In this document: one piece after another, positions 33,330 through 42,252 of the stretch | How positions within the stretch are numbered: the first letter of the stretch is position 1 | How the letters are laid out: every line of letters begins with the position of its first letter | NCBI RefSeq assembly: GCF_900496965.1 | Contig: NZ_UFQB01000024.1 | Coordinates: 1 to 64,000, forward strand | DNA: 64,000 bases | Source of the DNA: Achromobacter agilis | GTDB lineage: Bacteria; Pseudomonadota; Gammaproteobacteria; Burkholderiales; Burkholderiaceae_B | Reading direction: 5' to 3' | Translations under genes and position numbers: made by a program | The notes under the pieces: model-generated | What the model saw: the letters and a program-made list of their open reading frames with translations, nothing else | What the model was told of the DNA's origin: nothing | Database searches by the model: none

Positions 33330-34961
33330 ATGTCTGCCCAGACGTTCTATCGCAGCATACTCACGGCCTGTGCGATGGCCGCCTGTACAACCGCGGCCAT
33401 CGCGCAGGATGCCGCCAGCACCCTGAAAATCGGCCTGTCGTCCGAGCCGACGTCTATGGATCCGCACTACCACCAGGCCACGCCGAACGACGCGATGACC
33501 TCGCACATGTTCGAGACGCTGGTGGGCCAGGACGCCAAGATGAACCTGATCCCGCGTCTGGCGACGGCCTGGAAGCCGGTGGACGACACAACCTGGGAAT
33601 TCACGCTGCGCGACGGCGTCAAATTCTCCAACGGCCAGCCCTTCACCGCCCAGGACGTGCTGTTCACCTTCTGCCGCGTGGTCAACAACGAGCAATCCAT
33701 CAGCAGCTCGTACCCGTCCATCGTCCAGAAGTTCGCCGACGTGCAGGTGCGCGACGGCAACACCCTGGTGATCAAGACGCGCCAACCCTATCCGCTGCTG
33801 CCCAATGACCTGACCCGCATGGGCATGCTGTGGAACGGCATCGCCGAGCACGGCCCGATCAGTTTCGACCTGAAGAACAAGTGCGGCGTCACCGGAGCCT
33901 GGCCCACCGTGGCCGACTTCAACACCGGCCGCTCGGTGATCGGCACCGGGCCGTACACCTTGAAGAGCTACGTCAAGAGCACTGCCATCGAACTGACGCG
34001 CAACGACGCCTACTGGGGCGACAAGCCGGCCTGGGCTAACGTGAAGCTGGTCCCCGTGCCGGCTGCCGGCCCGCGCCTGACGGGCTTGCTGGCAGGCGAC
34101 TTCGACCTGATCGAAAACCCCGCCGCGCGCGACGTGAAGCGCATTTCGGAAACGCCCGGCTTCGGCCACGTCATCACGCCGTCGGTGCGCGTGGTGTACT
34201 TCCAGCCCGACGTAGGCCGCAACCCCAGCCCCCTCGTCAAGGCCCCCGACGGCAAGAATCCGCTGCAGGACGCGCGGGTGCGCCGCGCGATTTCGCTGGC
34301 CATCGACCGCAAGACCATCGCCGCCCGCATCATGGACGGCGCCGCCACGCCGGCCAACCAGTTCCTGCCCGACGGCATGTTCGGCACCCTGCCCAACCCG
34401 CCCGAGCTCAAGTACGACCCAGCCGCCGCCAAGAAGCTGCTGGCCGAGGCCGGCTACCCGGACGGCTTCGAGCTGACCGTGTCGTCCACCAACGACCGCT
34501 ACATCAACGATGCGCAGATTTCGCAGGCCGTGGCGCAATACCTGTCGCGCGTGGGCATCAAGACCACCGTCGACACCATGACGCGCTCGGTGTACTTCCC
34601 CAAGCGCGCCAAGCGCGAATTCAGCTTCGCCATGGGCGGCTGGTCGTCCGAAACGGGGGAAGCCTCGTCCTTCCTGCAGTACTGGGTCAGCGCGTTCGAC
34701 AAGGAACACGGCCTGGGCACCAGCAACTACGGCCGCTATGACAACCCCGCGTTCGACCGCGTGTTCAAGCGCGCCCTGGTCACCGTCGACCCCGCCGCGC
34801 GCGAAAAGCTGCTGCAGGAGTCGCTGACGCTTGCACTGGCCGACCTGCCCAGCATTCCCCTGCATTTCGAAAGCAGCATCTGGGCGTTCCGCAAGGGACT
34901 GACCTACGAAGGCCGCGCCGACCAGTACACCCTGGCCATGTCGGCCAAGCCCGCCAAGTAA
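33330..34961 (+). CDS. ABC transporter peptide-type substrate-binding protein (SBP family 5), copy 2
   Basis: A 543-residue DppA/OppA-type periplasmic protein, a close paralogue of the gene at 29355. ATG 33330 follows AAGAAAGGG and starts a Sec leader ending near TTAAIAQDA; the frame upstream of it lies in the M14-like gene. Shared blocks include LKIGLSSEPTSMDPHYHQAT, WEFTLRDGVKFSNGQPF and GPYTLKSYVKS. It heads the permease/ATPase operon at 35011-39044. Confidence 0.9.
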   Translation: MSAQTFYRSILTACAMAACTTAAIAQDAASTLKIGLSSEPTSMDPHYHQATPNDAMTSHMFETLVGQDAKMNLIPRLATAWKPVDDTTWEFTLRDGVKFSNGQPFTAQDVLFTFCRVVNNEQSISSSYPSIVQKFADVQVRDGNTLVIKTRQPYPLLPNDLTRMGMLWNGIAEHGPISFDLKNKCGVTGAWPTVADFNTGRSVIGTGPYTLKSYVKSTAIELTRNDAYWGDKPAWANVKLVPVPAAGPRLTGLLAGDFDLIENPAARDVKRISETPGFGHVITPSVRVVYFQPDVGRNPSPLVKAPDGKNPLQDARVRRAISLAIDRKTIAARIMDGAATPANQFLPDGMFGTLPNPPELKYDPAAAKKLLAEAGYPDGFELTVSSTNDRYINDAQISQAVAQYLSRVGIKTTVDTMTRSVYFPKRAKREFSFAMGGWSSETGEASSFLQYWVSAFDKEHGLGTSNYGRYDNPAFDRVFKRALVTVDPAAREKLLQESLTLALADLPSIPLHFESSIWAFRKGLTYEGRADQYTLAMSAKPAK

Positions 34962-35010
34962 GTCGATACGCGGCGCCCGCAAACCCTGAGCCCACCAAGG
35001 AAATAATCTC

Positions 35011-35988
35011 GTGGCCTTGTTTATCCTACGCAGACTGATACAGAGTCTGTTCGTGCTGCTGGCCGTATCGGTCGTGGTCTTCTTCGCGGTCTATGCCGTG
35101 GGCGACCCGATAGAACTGCTGGTCAGCCCCGAAGCCAGCCAGGCCGCGCGCGAGGCGATGATCGCCCGCCTGGGCCTGGACCTGCCGGTATGGCAGCAAT
35201 ACACAGGATTCCTGTGGCGCGCCTTGCACGGCGATCTGGGCACCTCCTTCGTGCACGGCATCCCCGCCATCGAACTGATCGTGCAGCGCATCCCCGCCAC
35301 GTTCGAACTGGTCATCGTGGCCATCCTGCTGACCTGTGTCTTCGGCATTCCCCTGGGGCTGATCGCGGGGCTGTACCGCGACCAGCCCCTGGGCCGCGGC
35401 ATCATGGCGTCCTCGGTGCTGGGCTTCTCCCTGCCGAACTTCTGGCAGGGCATGATGCTGATCCTGCTGTTCGCGGTCTGGCTGGGCTGGCTGCCCGCCA
35501 CGGGCCGCGGCGATACGGTCACCGTGCTGGGCGTGCGCCTGTCCATCCTGACCGCCGACGGCTGGTCGCACCTGATCATGCCGGCCATCAACCTGGCGCT
35601 GGCCAACATCGCGCTGGTGCTGCGCCTGACCGCCTCCGGCGTGGTTGAAGCCCGCAGCCAGGACTACGTGAAGTTCGCCCGCGCCAAGGGCGTAAAGCCC
35701 GGGCGCATCGTGCGCCGCCACATCCTGCGCAACATCCTGATCCCCGTGGTCACCGTGATCGGCATGGAGTTCGGCAGCCTCATCGCCTACTCCACCATTA
35801 CCGAAACCGTGTTCGCATGGCCCGGCATGGGCAAGCTGCTCATCGACAGCGTCTATCAGCTCGACCGCCCTGTCGTGGTGGCCTACGTGATGCTGGTGAC
35901 CCTGATCTTCGTGATCATCAACCTGGTTGTGGACATTCTGTACGCCGCGCTCGACCCGCGCGTGCAGCTCGTGACCCCTGCTCAATAA
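35011..35988 (+). CDS. ABC transporter permease (DppB/OppB type)
   Basis: A 325-residue inner-membrane permease with about six transmembrane segments, starting with GTG behind AAGGAAATA. The N-terminal signature LFILRRLIQSLFVLLAVSVV and the EAA-type loop KFARAKGVKPGRIVRRHILRN, which contacts the ATPase, identify the DppB branch. It forms the channel with the downstream DppC-type permease. Confidence 0.92.
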   Translation: MALFILRRLIQSLFVLLAVSVVVFFAVYAVGDPIELLVSPEASQAAREAMIARLGLDLPVWQQYTGFLWRALHGDLGTSFVHGIPAIELIVQRIPATFELVIVAILLTCVFGIPLGLIAGLYRDQPLGRGIMASSVLGFSLPNFWQGMMLILLFAVWLGWLPATGRGDTVTVLGVRLSILTADGWSHLIMPAINLALANIALVLRLTASGVVEARSQDYVKFARAKGVKPGRIVRRHILRNILIPVVTVIGMEFGSLIAYSTITETVFAWPGMGKLLIDSVYQLDRPVVVAYVMLVTLIFVIINLVVDILYAALDPRVQLVTPAQ

Positions 35989-35994
35989 TCCGCC

Positions 35995-36915
35995 ATGGCT
36001 CAATCTCCCAATCCCGGCCGCACCCGCACCGTCCAGCCCCTGGCCGAGACGCCCCAGCGCGCCGCCATCCTGAAGAAACTGCATGCGCGCCCCACGGTGC
36101 GCGGCTCCGTCATCGCCCTGGCCGTCCTGGTCATCCTGGTGGTCTTCGCCCCGTATTTCGCGCCCCAGAACCCGTACGATCTGGCCAACCTATCCCTGAT
36201 GGACGGCCGCCTGGCGCCGCGCCAGGCGCTGATGGACGGCAGCATCGCCTGGCTCGGCACCGATGACCAGGGCCGCGACATGCTCAGCGCCATTCTGTAT
36301 GGCCTGCGCATCAGCCTGATGGTGGGCCTGTCCGCCGTGGTGCTGGCCACCGCCATCGGCGGCGCGATCGGCCTCGTGGCCGCCTATGTGGGCGGCCTGG
36401 TCGACACCGTGCTCATGCGCATCGTGGACTTCATCCTGGGCTTCCCGACCATCCTGGTGGCGCTGGTGCTGCTGGTGGTGCTGGGGCGCGGGGTCGATAA
36501 GGTGATCCTTGCGCTGGTGCTGGTGCAGTGGGGCCACTACGCGCGCATCATGCGCAGCCGGGCCCTGCAGGAACGCCGCAAGGAGTACGTGGAAGCCGCC
36601 GCCAACCTGGGTTTCCCAGCCTGGCGCATCATGCTGTTCCATCTGCTGCCCAATTGCCTGGGGCCTGTCATGGTGTTCGCCACCATCCAGATCGCAACCG
36701 CCATCGCCCTCGAAGCCACGCTGTCGTTCCTGGGCGTGGGCGTGCCCATTACCGAACCCTCGCTGGGCCTGCTGATCTCCAACGGCTTCCAGTACCTGCT
36801 GTCGGGCGACTACTGGATCAGCCTGTTCCCCGGCATTGCCCTGCTGGTGCTGATCCTCTCCATCAATATCGTAGGCGACCGCCTGCGCGAAAGCCTGGAT
36901 CCGCGACGAGCATGA
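35995..36915 (+). CDS. ABC transporter permease (DppC/OppC type)
   Basis: A 306-residue permease starting 6 bases after the previous gene. The N-terminal OppC_N segment (GSVIALAVLVILVVFAPYFA) is followed by LGTDDQGRDMLSAILYGLRI, typical of DppC, and an EAA loop in YVEAAANLGFPAWRIMLFHL. A GC-rich repeat of 100 bases follows before the ATPase genes, unusual inside an operon. Confidence 0.92.
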   Translation: MAQSPNPGRTRTVQPLAETPQRAAILKKLHARPTVRGSVIALAVLVILVVFAPYFAPQNPYDLANLSLMDGRLAPRQALMDGSIAWLGTDDQGRDMLSAILYGLRISLMVGLSAVVLATAIGGAIGLVAAYVGGLVDTVLMRIVDFILGFPTILVALVLLVVLGRGVDKVILALVLVQWGHYARIMRSRALQERRKEYVEAAANLGFPAWRIMLFHLLPNCLGPVMVFATIQIATAIALEATLSFLGVGVPITEPSLGLLISNGFQYLLSGDYWISLFPGIALLVLILSINIVGDRLRESLDPRRA

Positions 36916-36921
36916 AAGGAA

Positions 36922-37025
36922 AGCCCACCCCCGAAGCGCTGCGCGCTTCCCCCTCAAGGGGGCATGCCTGCGGACCGGCAAAGCCGGCTCCGCGGCATCC
37001 CGATCGGGCAGCGCCCGTTGCAGGC
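36922..37025. repeat. GC-rich intergenic repeat within the ABC operon
   Basis: The gap between permease and ATPase genes contains GAAGCGCTGCGCGCTTCCCC, CTCAAGGGGGC and then a GGCAAAGCCGGCTCCGCGGC hairpin. The style matches the tandem repeats at 61333-61603 (core CGCTTCGCTCGCTTGCTGCC then CAAGGGGGCTGG). It appears to be a dispersed palindromic element of this genome. It may reduce or stabilise the downstream half of the mRNA. Confidence 0.5.
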
Positions 37026-37053
37026 GCTGCGTGTGGCGTAATGGACGAATGAG

Positions 37054-38037
37054 ATGAGTGAAACACTACTTGAGGTGCGCGGTCTGCGCACCGCATTCCA
37101 TACCGAAGCCGGCGCTTGGCTGGCGGTCGACGGCGTCGACCTGACCGTGCGCCGCGGCGAGATCGTCGGCCTGGTCGGCGAATCGGGTTCCGGCAAATCC
37201 GTCACCGGCTTTTCGCTGCTGGGCCTGATCGATCCGCCCGGGGAAGTCGTGGACGGCGAAGTGAAGTTCAAGGGCGCCGACCTGCGCAAACTGAGCGAAG
37301 AGCAGATGCGCCAGTTGCGCGGCAACCGCATCGCCATGATCTTCCAGGATCCCCTGATGACGCTGAACCCGGTGCTGCGCATCGGCGAGCAGATGATGGA
37401 GGCCATCCTCACCCACGAGAACGTCTCGCGCGCCGACGCCGAGGCGCGCTGCCGCGATGCGCTGGCCATGGTGGGGATCCCCTCGCCCGAGAAGCGCCTG
37501 AAGAGCTATCCGCACGAATTCTCGGGCGGCATGCGCCAGCGCGTGGCGATCGCCATCGCCATGCTGAACAAGCCCGACCTGATCATCTGCGACGAGCCGA
37601 CGACGGCGCTGGACGTCACCATCCAGGGCCAGATCCTCTACCGCATGCAGGAGATCTGCCGCGAACACAACACGGCGCTGATCTGGATCACCCACGACCT
37701 GGGCGTGGTGGCCGAGCTGGCCGACCGCGTGGCCGTGATGTACGCGGGTCGCATCGTCGAAAGCGGCCCCGTCGACCAGGTGCTGGACGCCCCGCGCCAC
37801 CCCTACACCAGGGGCCTGCTCGATTCGATGCCAGGCGCCACACAGCCCGGCGCGCGCCTGCATCAGATCAACGGCATGGCGCCCAGCCTGGCCGGCCGCC
37901 CGGCGGGCTGTGCCTTCCGTCCGCGCTGCTCCCATGCCGTCACGCGCTGCACCGAACAAGCCCCCTCCATCACCACCGAAGGCCCGCGCAGCTACCGCTG
38001 CTACGTGCCGATTGCCCGCGAGGCCCAGTCCGCATGA
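37054..38037 (+). CDS. ABC transporter ATP-binding protein (DppD/OppD type)
   Basis: A 327-residue ATPase with Walker A GESGSGKS near residue 48, signature [11 protein letters not shown], Walker [13 protein letters not shown] and the DppD-type C-terminal Cys cluster ([14 protein letters not shown]) expected to bind an iron-sulfur cluster or metal. Overlaps the next gene by ATGA at 38034, so the two ATPases are coupled in translation. Confidence 0.92.
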   Translation: MSETLLEVRGLRTAFHTEAGAWLAVDGVDLTVRRGEIVGLVGESGSGKSVTGFSLLGLIDPPGEVVDGEVKFKGADLRKLSEEQMRQLRGNRIAMIFQDPLMTLNPVLRIGEQMMEAILTHENVSRADAEARCRDALAMVGIPSPEKRLKSYPHEFSGGMRQRVAIAIAMLNKPDLIICDEPTTALDVTIQGQILYRMQEICREHNTALIWITHDLGVVAELADRVAVMYAGRIVESGPVDQVLDAPRHPYTRGLLDSMPGATQPGARLHQINGMAPSLAGRPAGCAFRPRCSHAVTRCTEQAPSITTEGPRSYRCYVPIAREAQSA

Positions 38038-39044
38038 GCCAAGCCGATACTCCCGTCATCGAGCTCAAGAACGTCCACAAGCGATTCGAGCAGCGTCCCG
38101 ACCTGGCCCAGCGCATCCTGGCCCTAGCGGGCCGCCCCATCGACCGCCGCACCGTGTACGCGGTCAACGGCGTCGACCTGTCCATCAAGCGCGGCGAAGT
38201 GCTGGGCCTGGTCGGAGAATCCGGCTGCGGCAAGTCCACGCTGGGCCGCGTCGTGGCCGGCCTGCACCGCCAGACCGAAGGCGAGCTGCTGTACCAGGGC
38301 CGGGATGCCCGCCACCTGCGCGGCGCCGAGAAACTCGCCTACACGCTGGGCGTGCAGATGATCTTCCAGGATCCGCAGGCCTCGCTGAATCCGCGCCAGC
38401 GCCTGCGCCAGATCCTGGGCGAGGCGCTGAAGGTCCACAAGCTGGCGCCCCCTGCCGACATCCCCGCGCGCATCGACCAGGCGCTCACGGAAGTGGGGCT
38501 GGACACTGAATATCGCGACCGCTTCCCGCACCAGGTTTCCGGCGGCCAGCGCCAGCGCATCGGCATCGCCCGCGCCCTGATGGTGTCCCCGAAGTTCCTG
38601 GTCTGCGACGAGCCCGTGGCCGCGCTCGACGTGTCCATCCAGGCGCAGGTGATCAACCTGTTTATGGACCTGCGCGAACAGCACGGCTTCACGTACCTGT
38701 TCATCAGCCACGACCTGGGCGTGGTCAAGCACATCTCGGACCGCGTCGCGATCATGTACCTGGGCAAGATCGTGGAAATCTCCACCTCGGCCGAGATCTT
38801 CGCGCGCGCCAACCACCCCTACACCCAGGCCTTGATGGCCGAAGTGCCGGACGTAGGCCGCCGCGGCCGCAAGTTCACGCCGATCAAGGGAGAAATCCCC
38901 TCGCCGCTGAACCCGCCGCCCGGCTGCACCTTCAATCCCCGCTGCCCCCACGCCATGCCCCGCTGCCGGGAACAGGCGCCGGCGCTGAAAGAAATCTCGG
39001 CGGGCCACTGGTCGGCCTGCCACCTGAACGAGGCGAACGCCTGA
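38034..39044 (+). CDS. ABC transporter ATP-binding protein (DppF/OppF type)
   Basis: A 336-residue ATPase with Walker A GESGCGKST, signature SGGQRQRIGIA, Walker B FLVCDEPVAALD and a Cys-rich tail CTFNPRCPHAMPRC. ATG 38034 is chosen by overlap with the previous stop; the long frame from 37116 runs through the other ATPase gene. Its stop overlaps the start of the alpha/beta hydrolase by one base (TGATG), tying that enzyme to the transporter. Confidence 0.92.
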   Translation: MSQADTPVIELKNVHKRFEQRPDLAQRILALAGRPIDRRTVYAVNGVDLSIKRGEVLGLVGESGCGKSTLGRVVAGLHRQTEGELLYQGRDARHLRGAEKLAYTLGVQMIFQDPQASLNPRQRLRQILGEALKVHKLAPPADIPARIDQALTEVGLDTEYRDRFPHQVSGGQRQRIGIARALMVSPKFLVCDEPVAALDVSIQAQVINLFMDLREQHGFTYLFISHDLGVVKHISDRVAIMYLGKIVEISTSAEIFARANHPYTQALMAEVPDVGRRGRKFTPIKGEIPSPLNPPPGCTFNPRCPHAMPRCREQAPALKEISAGHWSACHLNEANA

Positions 39045-39949
39045 TGAAACCCTCCGAAATGTCGAACGTCGACCGCATCGCCATCGAACTCGGCCATGCC
39101 GGCCGCAACGCCATCCTGTATGTGGACGAGGACCGCAATTCCGACCGTCCCTTCAAACTCCAGACCTACCGCCCCTACGGCTACACGCCGGACCGCCCCG
39201 TGGTCATCGTGCAGCACGGCGTGCTGCGCAACGGCGACGAGTACCGCGATTTCTGGGTGGAAGCCGCCGACAAGCACAAACTGCTGATCGTGGCGCTGAC
39301 CTTCTCCAACGAGATCTGGCCCGGCGTGGAAAGCTACAACAACGGCCGCGTGTTCTCGGCCGGCGGCAATCCGCGCCATATCGACGGCTGGACCTACGCG
39401 CTGGTGGGCAACGTCATCAAGGACCTGATCGCCGGTGAAATCACCGACGGCCAGAATATCTACCTGTTCGGCCACTCCGCCGGCGGCCAGTTCGTGCACC
39501 GCCTGATGAGCAGCCAGCCGCACGCGCCCTTCAAGGCCGTGGCCGCGGGCAACCCGGGCTGGTACACGCTGCCGACCTTCGACCACCCCTTCCCCGAAGG
39601 CATGGACGGCGTCGGCTTGACGGAAGAGCACCTGGTCAAGCTGCTGGCCTATCCCATGACCATCCTGGCGGGCGACCAGGACATCGCCACCAACGATCCC
39701 AACCTGCCGTCCGAGCCCGCCGCCATGCGCCAGGGCCCGCACCGCTTTGCGCGCGCCCAGAACTACTTCGAATTTGGCCGCAAGGAAGCGGAGCGCCGCG
39801 GCGTGCCGTTCGGCTGGACGCTGCAGGTCGTGCCCGGCATCGGCCATGACGGCCGCGCCATGTCGGCCGTATGCGCCAGCCTCTGGTTCGACGGCAAGAT
39901 GCCCGACGACGCCGAGCTGGCCCGCCTGGCCGGCCAGCAGGTCGCCTGA
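39044..39949 (+). CDS. Alpha/beta hydrolase
   Basis: A 301-residue alpha/beta hydrolase without a signal peptide. The nucleophile elbow is LFGHSAGGQFVHRL, the likely acid is in AGDQDIATND and the His in VPGIGHDGRAMS. VVIVQHGVLRNGDEY carries the oxyanion-hole region. The sequence is PHB-depolymerase/esterase-like in layout, but the substrate is unknown. It overlaps the ATPase gene by one base and precedes an M20 peptidase, which suggests that the imported compound carries an ester or amide it cleaves. Confidence 0.85.
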   Translation: MKPSEMSNVDRIAIELGHAGRNAILYVDEDRNSDRPFKLQTYRPYGYTPDRPVVIVQHGVLRNGDEYRDFWVEAADKHKLLIVALTFSNEIWPGVESYNNGRVFSAGGNPRHIDGWTYALVGNVIKDLIAGEITDGQNIYLFGHSAGGQFVHRLMSSQPHAPFKAVAAGNPGWYTLPTFDHPFPEGMDGVGLTEEHLVKLLAYPMTILAGDQDIATNDPNLPSEPAAMRQGPHRFARAQNYFEFGRKEAERRGVPFGWTLQVVPGIGHDGRAMSAVCASLWFDGKMPDDAELARLAGQQVA

Positions 39950-39986
39950 ACGCCCCCCTTTTTCGTTGCAGAAATCCGCTATCGCC

Positions 39987-41117
39987 ATGTCCAACATCCA
40001 GAGCACTGAACAGATCGTCGCCGGCATCAAGAACTGGCTGCAATGCGAATCGCCTTCGAACTTTCCCGAAGGCATTGCCGCCATGGCGCGCATCATCGCC
40101 GACTACGCCGCGGCCGCCGGCCTGACGGTGGAGCTGTCGTCGCTGGGCCCGACCACGGGCCCGCTGCTGTACGCGACCAACCGCGCCCCCGGCGACACGC
40201 GCCCCGGCATCCTGATCCTGGCACACATGGACACGGTGCATCCGGTGGGAACGCTGCTCGAAAACCCCGTGCGCATCGAGGGCGACCGCCTCTACGGCCC
40301 GGGCGGCTACGACATGAAGGCCGGCATCTACCTGGCGCTTTCCGCCTTGTCCGGCCTGGCCCGCCCCGGCGCGACCCAGCTGCCGGTAGATCTGCTGGTG
40401 GTGCCCGACGAGGAAACCGGCAGCCATGCGTCGCGCACGCACATCGAACGCTTCGCCGCCAACGCCAAGTACGCGCTGGTCTGCGAACCGGCCCGGCCGA
40501 ATGGCGGCAAGTGCGTCACGGCGCGCAAGGGCACCGGCATGCTGAACCTGAACGTCAAGGGCCGTCCGGCGCACGCCGGCATGCAGCACGAGAAGGGCCG
40601 CAGCGCCATCCGCGAAATGGCGCACCAGGTGCTGGCGCTGGAATCCATGACCGATTATGAGCGCGGCATCACCGTCAGCGTCGGCACAATCTCCGGCGGC
40701 ACCGTGACCAACACTGTGCCGGCGCTGTGCCGCTGCGTGGTGGACTTCCGCGTTCCCGACATGGGCGCCGCCGAAGACGTGCTGCGCCGCATGCGCGAAC
40801 TGTGCGCGGTGGGTCCGGACGTCGAACTCGATATCGACGTGGAGCTGAACCGCCCGCCCATGGTGAAGACCGAAGCCGCTACGCAACTGCTGGCGCTGGC
40901 GCAGGGTTATGCGGAACGCGCGGGCTTCCCGCTGGAAGACGCGCCGATGACCGGCGGCGGCAGCGACGCCAACTTCACGTCCGCCATGGGAATCCCCACG
41001 CTGGACGGCCTGGGCGCCGACGGCGACGGCGCGCACACCTTGAACGAGTACGTGCTGATCTCCACCCTGGAACAGCGCCTGAAGTTCTGGGAACTGCTGC
41101 TGAAGGAACTGGCCTGA
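39987..41117 (+). CDS. M20 family metallopeptidase (glutamate carboxypeptidase-like)
   Basis: A 376-residue M20 peptidase. Zinc ligands appear in LAHMDTVHP (His and catalytic Asp, near residue 79), GPGGYDMKAG (bridging Asp) and DEETGS (catalytic Glu with metal Glu). A dimerisation domain contains KGRPAHAGMQHEKGRSAIRE, and TGGGSDANFT supplies a late conserved block. ATG 39987 (MSNIQSTE) is preferred to the longer frame from 39747, which lies inside the hydrolase gene. No signal peptide. It cleaves C-terminal Glu or N-acyl amino acids in related proteins and is the last gene of the transporter operon. Confidence 0.88.
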   Translation: MSNIQSTEQIVAGIKNWLQCESPSNFPEGIAAMARIIADYAAAAGLTVELSSLGPTTGPLLYATNRAPGDTRPGILILAHMDTVHPVGTLLENPVRIEGDRLYGPGGYDMKAGIYLALSALSGLARPGATQLPVDLLVVPDEETGSHASRTHIERFAANAKYALVCEPARPNGGKCVTARKGTGMLNLNVKGRPAHAGMQHEKGRSAIREMAHQVLALESMTDYERGITVSVGTISGGTVTNTVPALCRCVVDFRVPDMGAAEDVLRRMRELCAVGPDVELDIDVELNRPPMVKTEAATQLLALAQGYAERAGFPLEDAPMTGGGSDANFTSAMGIPTLDGLGADGDGAHTLNEYVLISTLEQRLKFWELLLKELA

Positions 41118-41138
41118 CAGATCCCCACGCCTGAGTGT

Positions 41139-41146
41139 CCCCCCCC
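41139..41146. repeat. Poly-C tract (C8), candidate phase-variation switch
   Basis: Eight consecutive C bases follow GTGT at 41135-41138. GTG 41135 is preceded by an in-frame TGA at 41132, so it is the only start in that frame. With C8 the GTG frame runs out of phase with the beta-barrel frame; with C7 or C10 it joins it and gives a proper signal peptide. Confidence 0.65.
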
Positions 41147-41234
41147 AGTACAACGCCACGGCGCGCCGTGGCGCCCCGGCAGCGCCCGCCGGCCGCTGCT
41201 GGCGCCCGCATTCGCCGCGCTGACGCTCGCGCTG

Positions 41235-42170
41235 ATGGCCGAGGGCGCCAGCGCCGCCTGCGCGCCCGAAACGCCCCCGGCCTGCGATCCCGGCGGCCGC
41301 GTGCCACCCAGTCCGGCCGCGCCCGGCCCCCAGGGCTGGATCGTCGCGATCGACAACTGGCAGCTGCTCGAGGGCAGCAGCGCGATTGCGCGCATCAAGC
41401 AGCGCACGACCGGCGCCTACGCTGGCGGCGAGTTCGATGCCGGGGCCGGCTGGCGCCTGGGCGGCGCGCTGGGCACCACCCGCAGCCGGATCCGCATCGA
41501 TGCGCTCGACGCCAAGGCGAACGTCGATAGCTATAGCGCCACCCTCTATGGGAAACGGTCTTTCGTCGCCGGCGCGGGCAAGGTGAACCTGCTGGCCGCG
41601 GCGTCCTATGCCTGGCACGACATGGACACGACGCGCCATTTCGATGTGCCGGGCATTTCCCAGACCTTGACGGCGGACGTCAGCGCCAACACCGTGCTGG
41701 CCTTCACCGAGCTTGGCTATGAACTGGCGCTGTCGCAACGCGCCAGCCTCGAACCGTTCGCCGGCCTCGCCTTCCGCGACGTGCGCACGCGCGGCTTCTC
41801 GGAATCCGGCGGCTCGACCGCGATCGATGCCGAGGGCAGCCGGGTGGTCCAGACCACGACGACATTGGGGCTACGCGGGCAGACCGGCCTGTCGCTGGGT
41901 CCCGCCGTGGGGCGGGTGCACGCCCTGCTGGGCTGGCGCCGCGCATTCGGCGACGTGGCGCCCGAAACCACGCTGGCGCTCGATGGCGGCAGCGTGCTGA
42001 CGGTCGCCGGCGCGCCGATCGCCCGCAGCGCGGCGCTGGTGGGGCTGGGCGCCGAGCTAGCCCTGTCGCGCTCGGCGGCGGTCGGGCTGGCTTATGGGGG
42101 CCAGTATGGCGACGGCATGCGCGAACACACTGCGTCGCTGAGCCTGCGCTGGGCCTTCGGCAGCCTCTGA
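41235..42170 (+). CDS. Autotransporter-type outer-membrane beta-barrel protein, signal peptide out of frame
   Basis: A 311-residue open frame (from the first in-frame ATG) encoding an autotransporter beta-barrel domain: alternating hydrophobic strands (YAGGEFDAGAGWRLGGALGT, VDSYSATLYGKRSF, FTELGYELALSQRASLEPFA) ending in HTASLSLRWAFGSL with the C-terminal aromatic expected for Bam recognition. No passenger is evident. In the same frame, upstream of the ATG, the codons spell RRPLLAPAFAALTLALMA then EGASA, a good signal peptide, but no ATG, GTG or TTG exists there. A GTG at 41135 reaches that frame only if the C8 tract loses one base (or gains two). The gene is thus read as phase-OFF, or as a sequencing slip. 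Confidence 0.75.
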   Translation: MAEGASAACAPETPPACDPGGRVPPSPAAPGPQGWIVAIDNWQLLEGSSAIARIKQRTTGAYAGGEFDAGAGWRLGGALGTTRSRIRIDALDAKANVDSYSATLYGKRSFVAGAGKVNLLAAASYAWHDMDTTRHFDVPGISQTLTADVSANTVLAFTELGYELALSQRASLEPFAGLAFRDVRTRGFSESGGSTAIDAEGSRVVQTTTTLGLRGQTGLSLGPAVGRVHALLGWRRAFGDVAPETTLALDGGSVLTVAGAPIARSAALVGLGAELALSRSAAVGLAYGGQYGDGMREHTASLSLRWAFGSL

Positions 42171-42181
42171 ACGCGGCGGCG

Positions 42182-42207
42182 CGCGCCCTCGGGAGCGGGC
42201 GCGTTTT
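42182..42207 (+). terminator. Terminator after the autotransporter gene
   Basis: CGCGCCC and GGGCGCG arms around TCGGGAGC, followed by TTTTC. It ends 46 bases before dapD and separates the two. Confidence 0.6.
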
Positions 42208-42252
42208 CGCCTAGAATTACCCCCCAGACCGCGCTCCCCTGTCCCCGTCATC

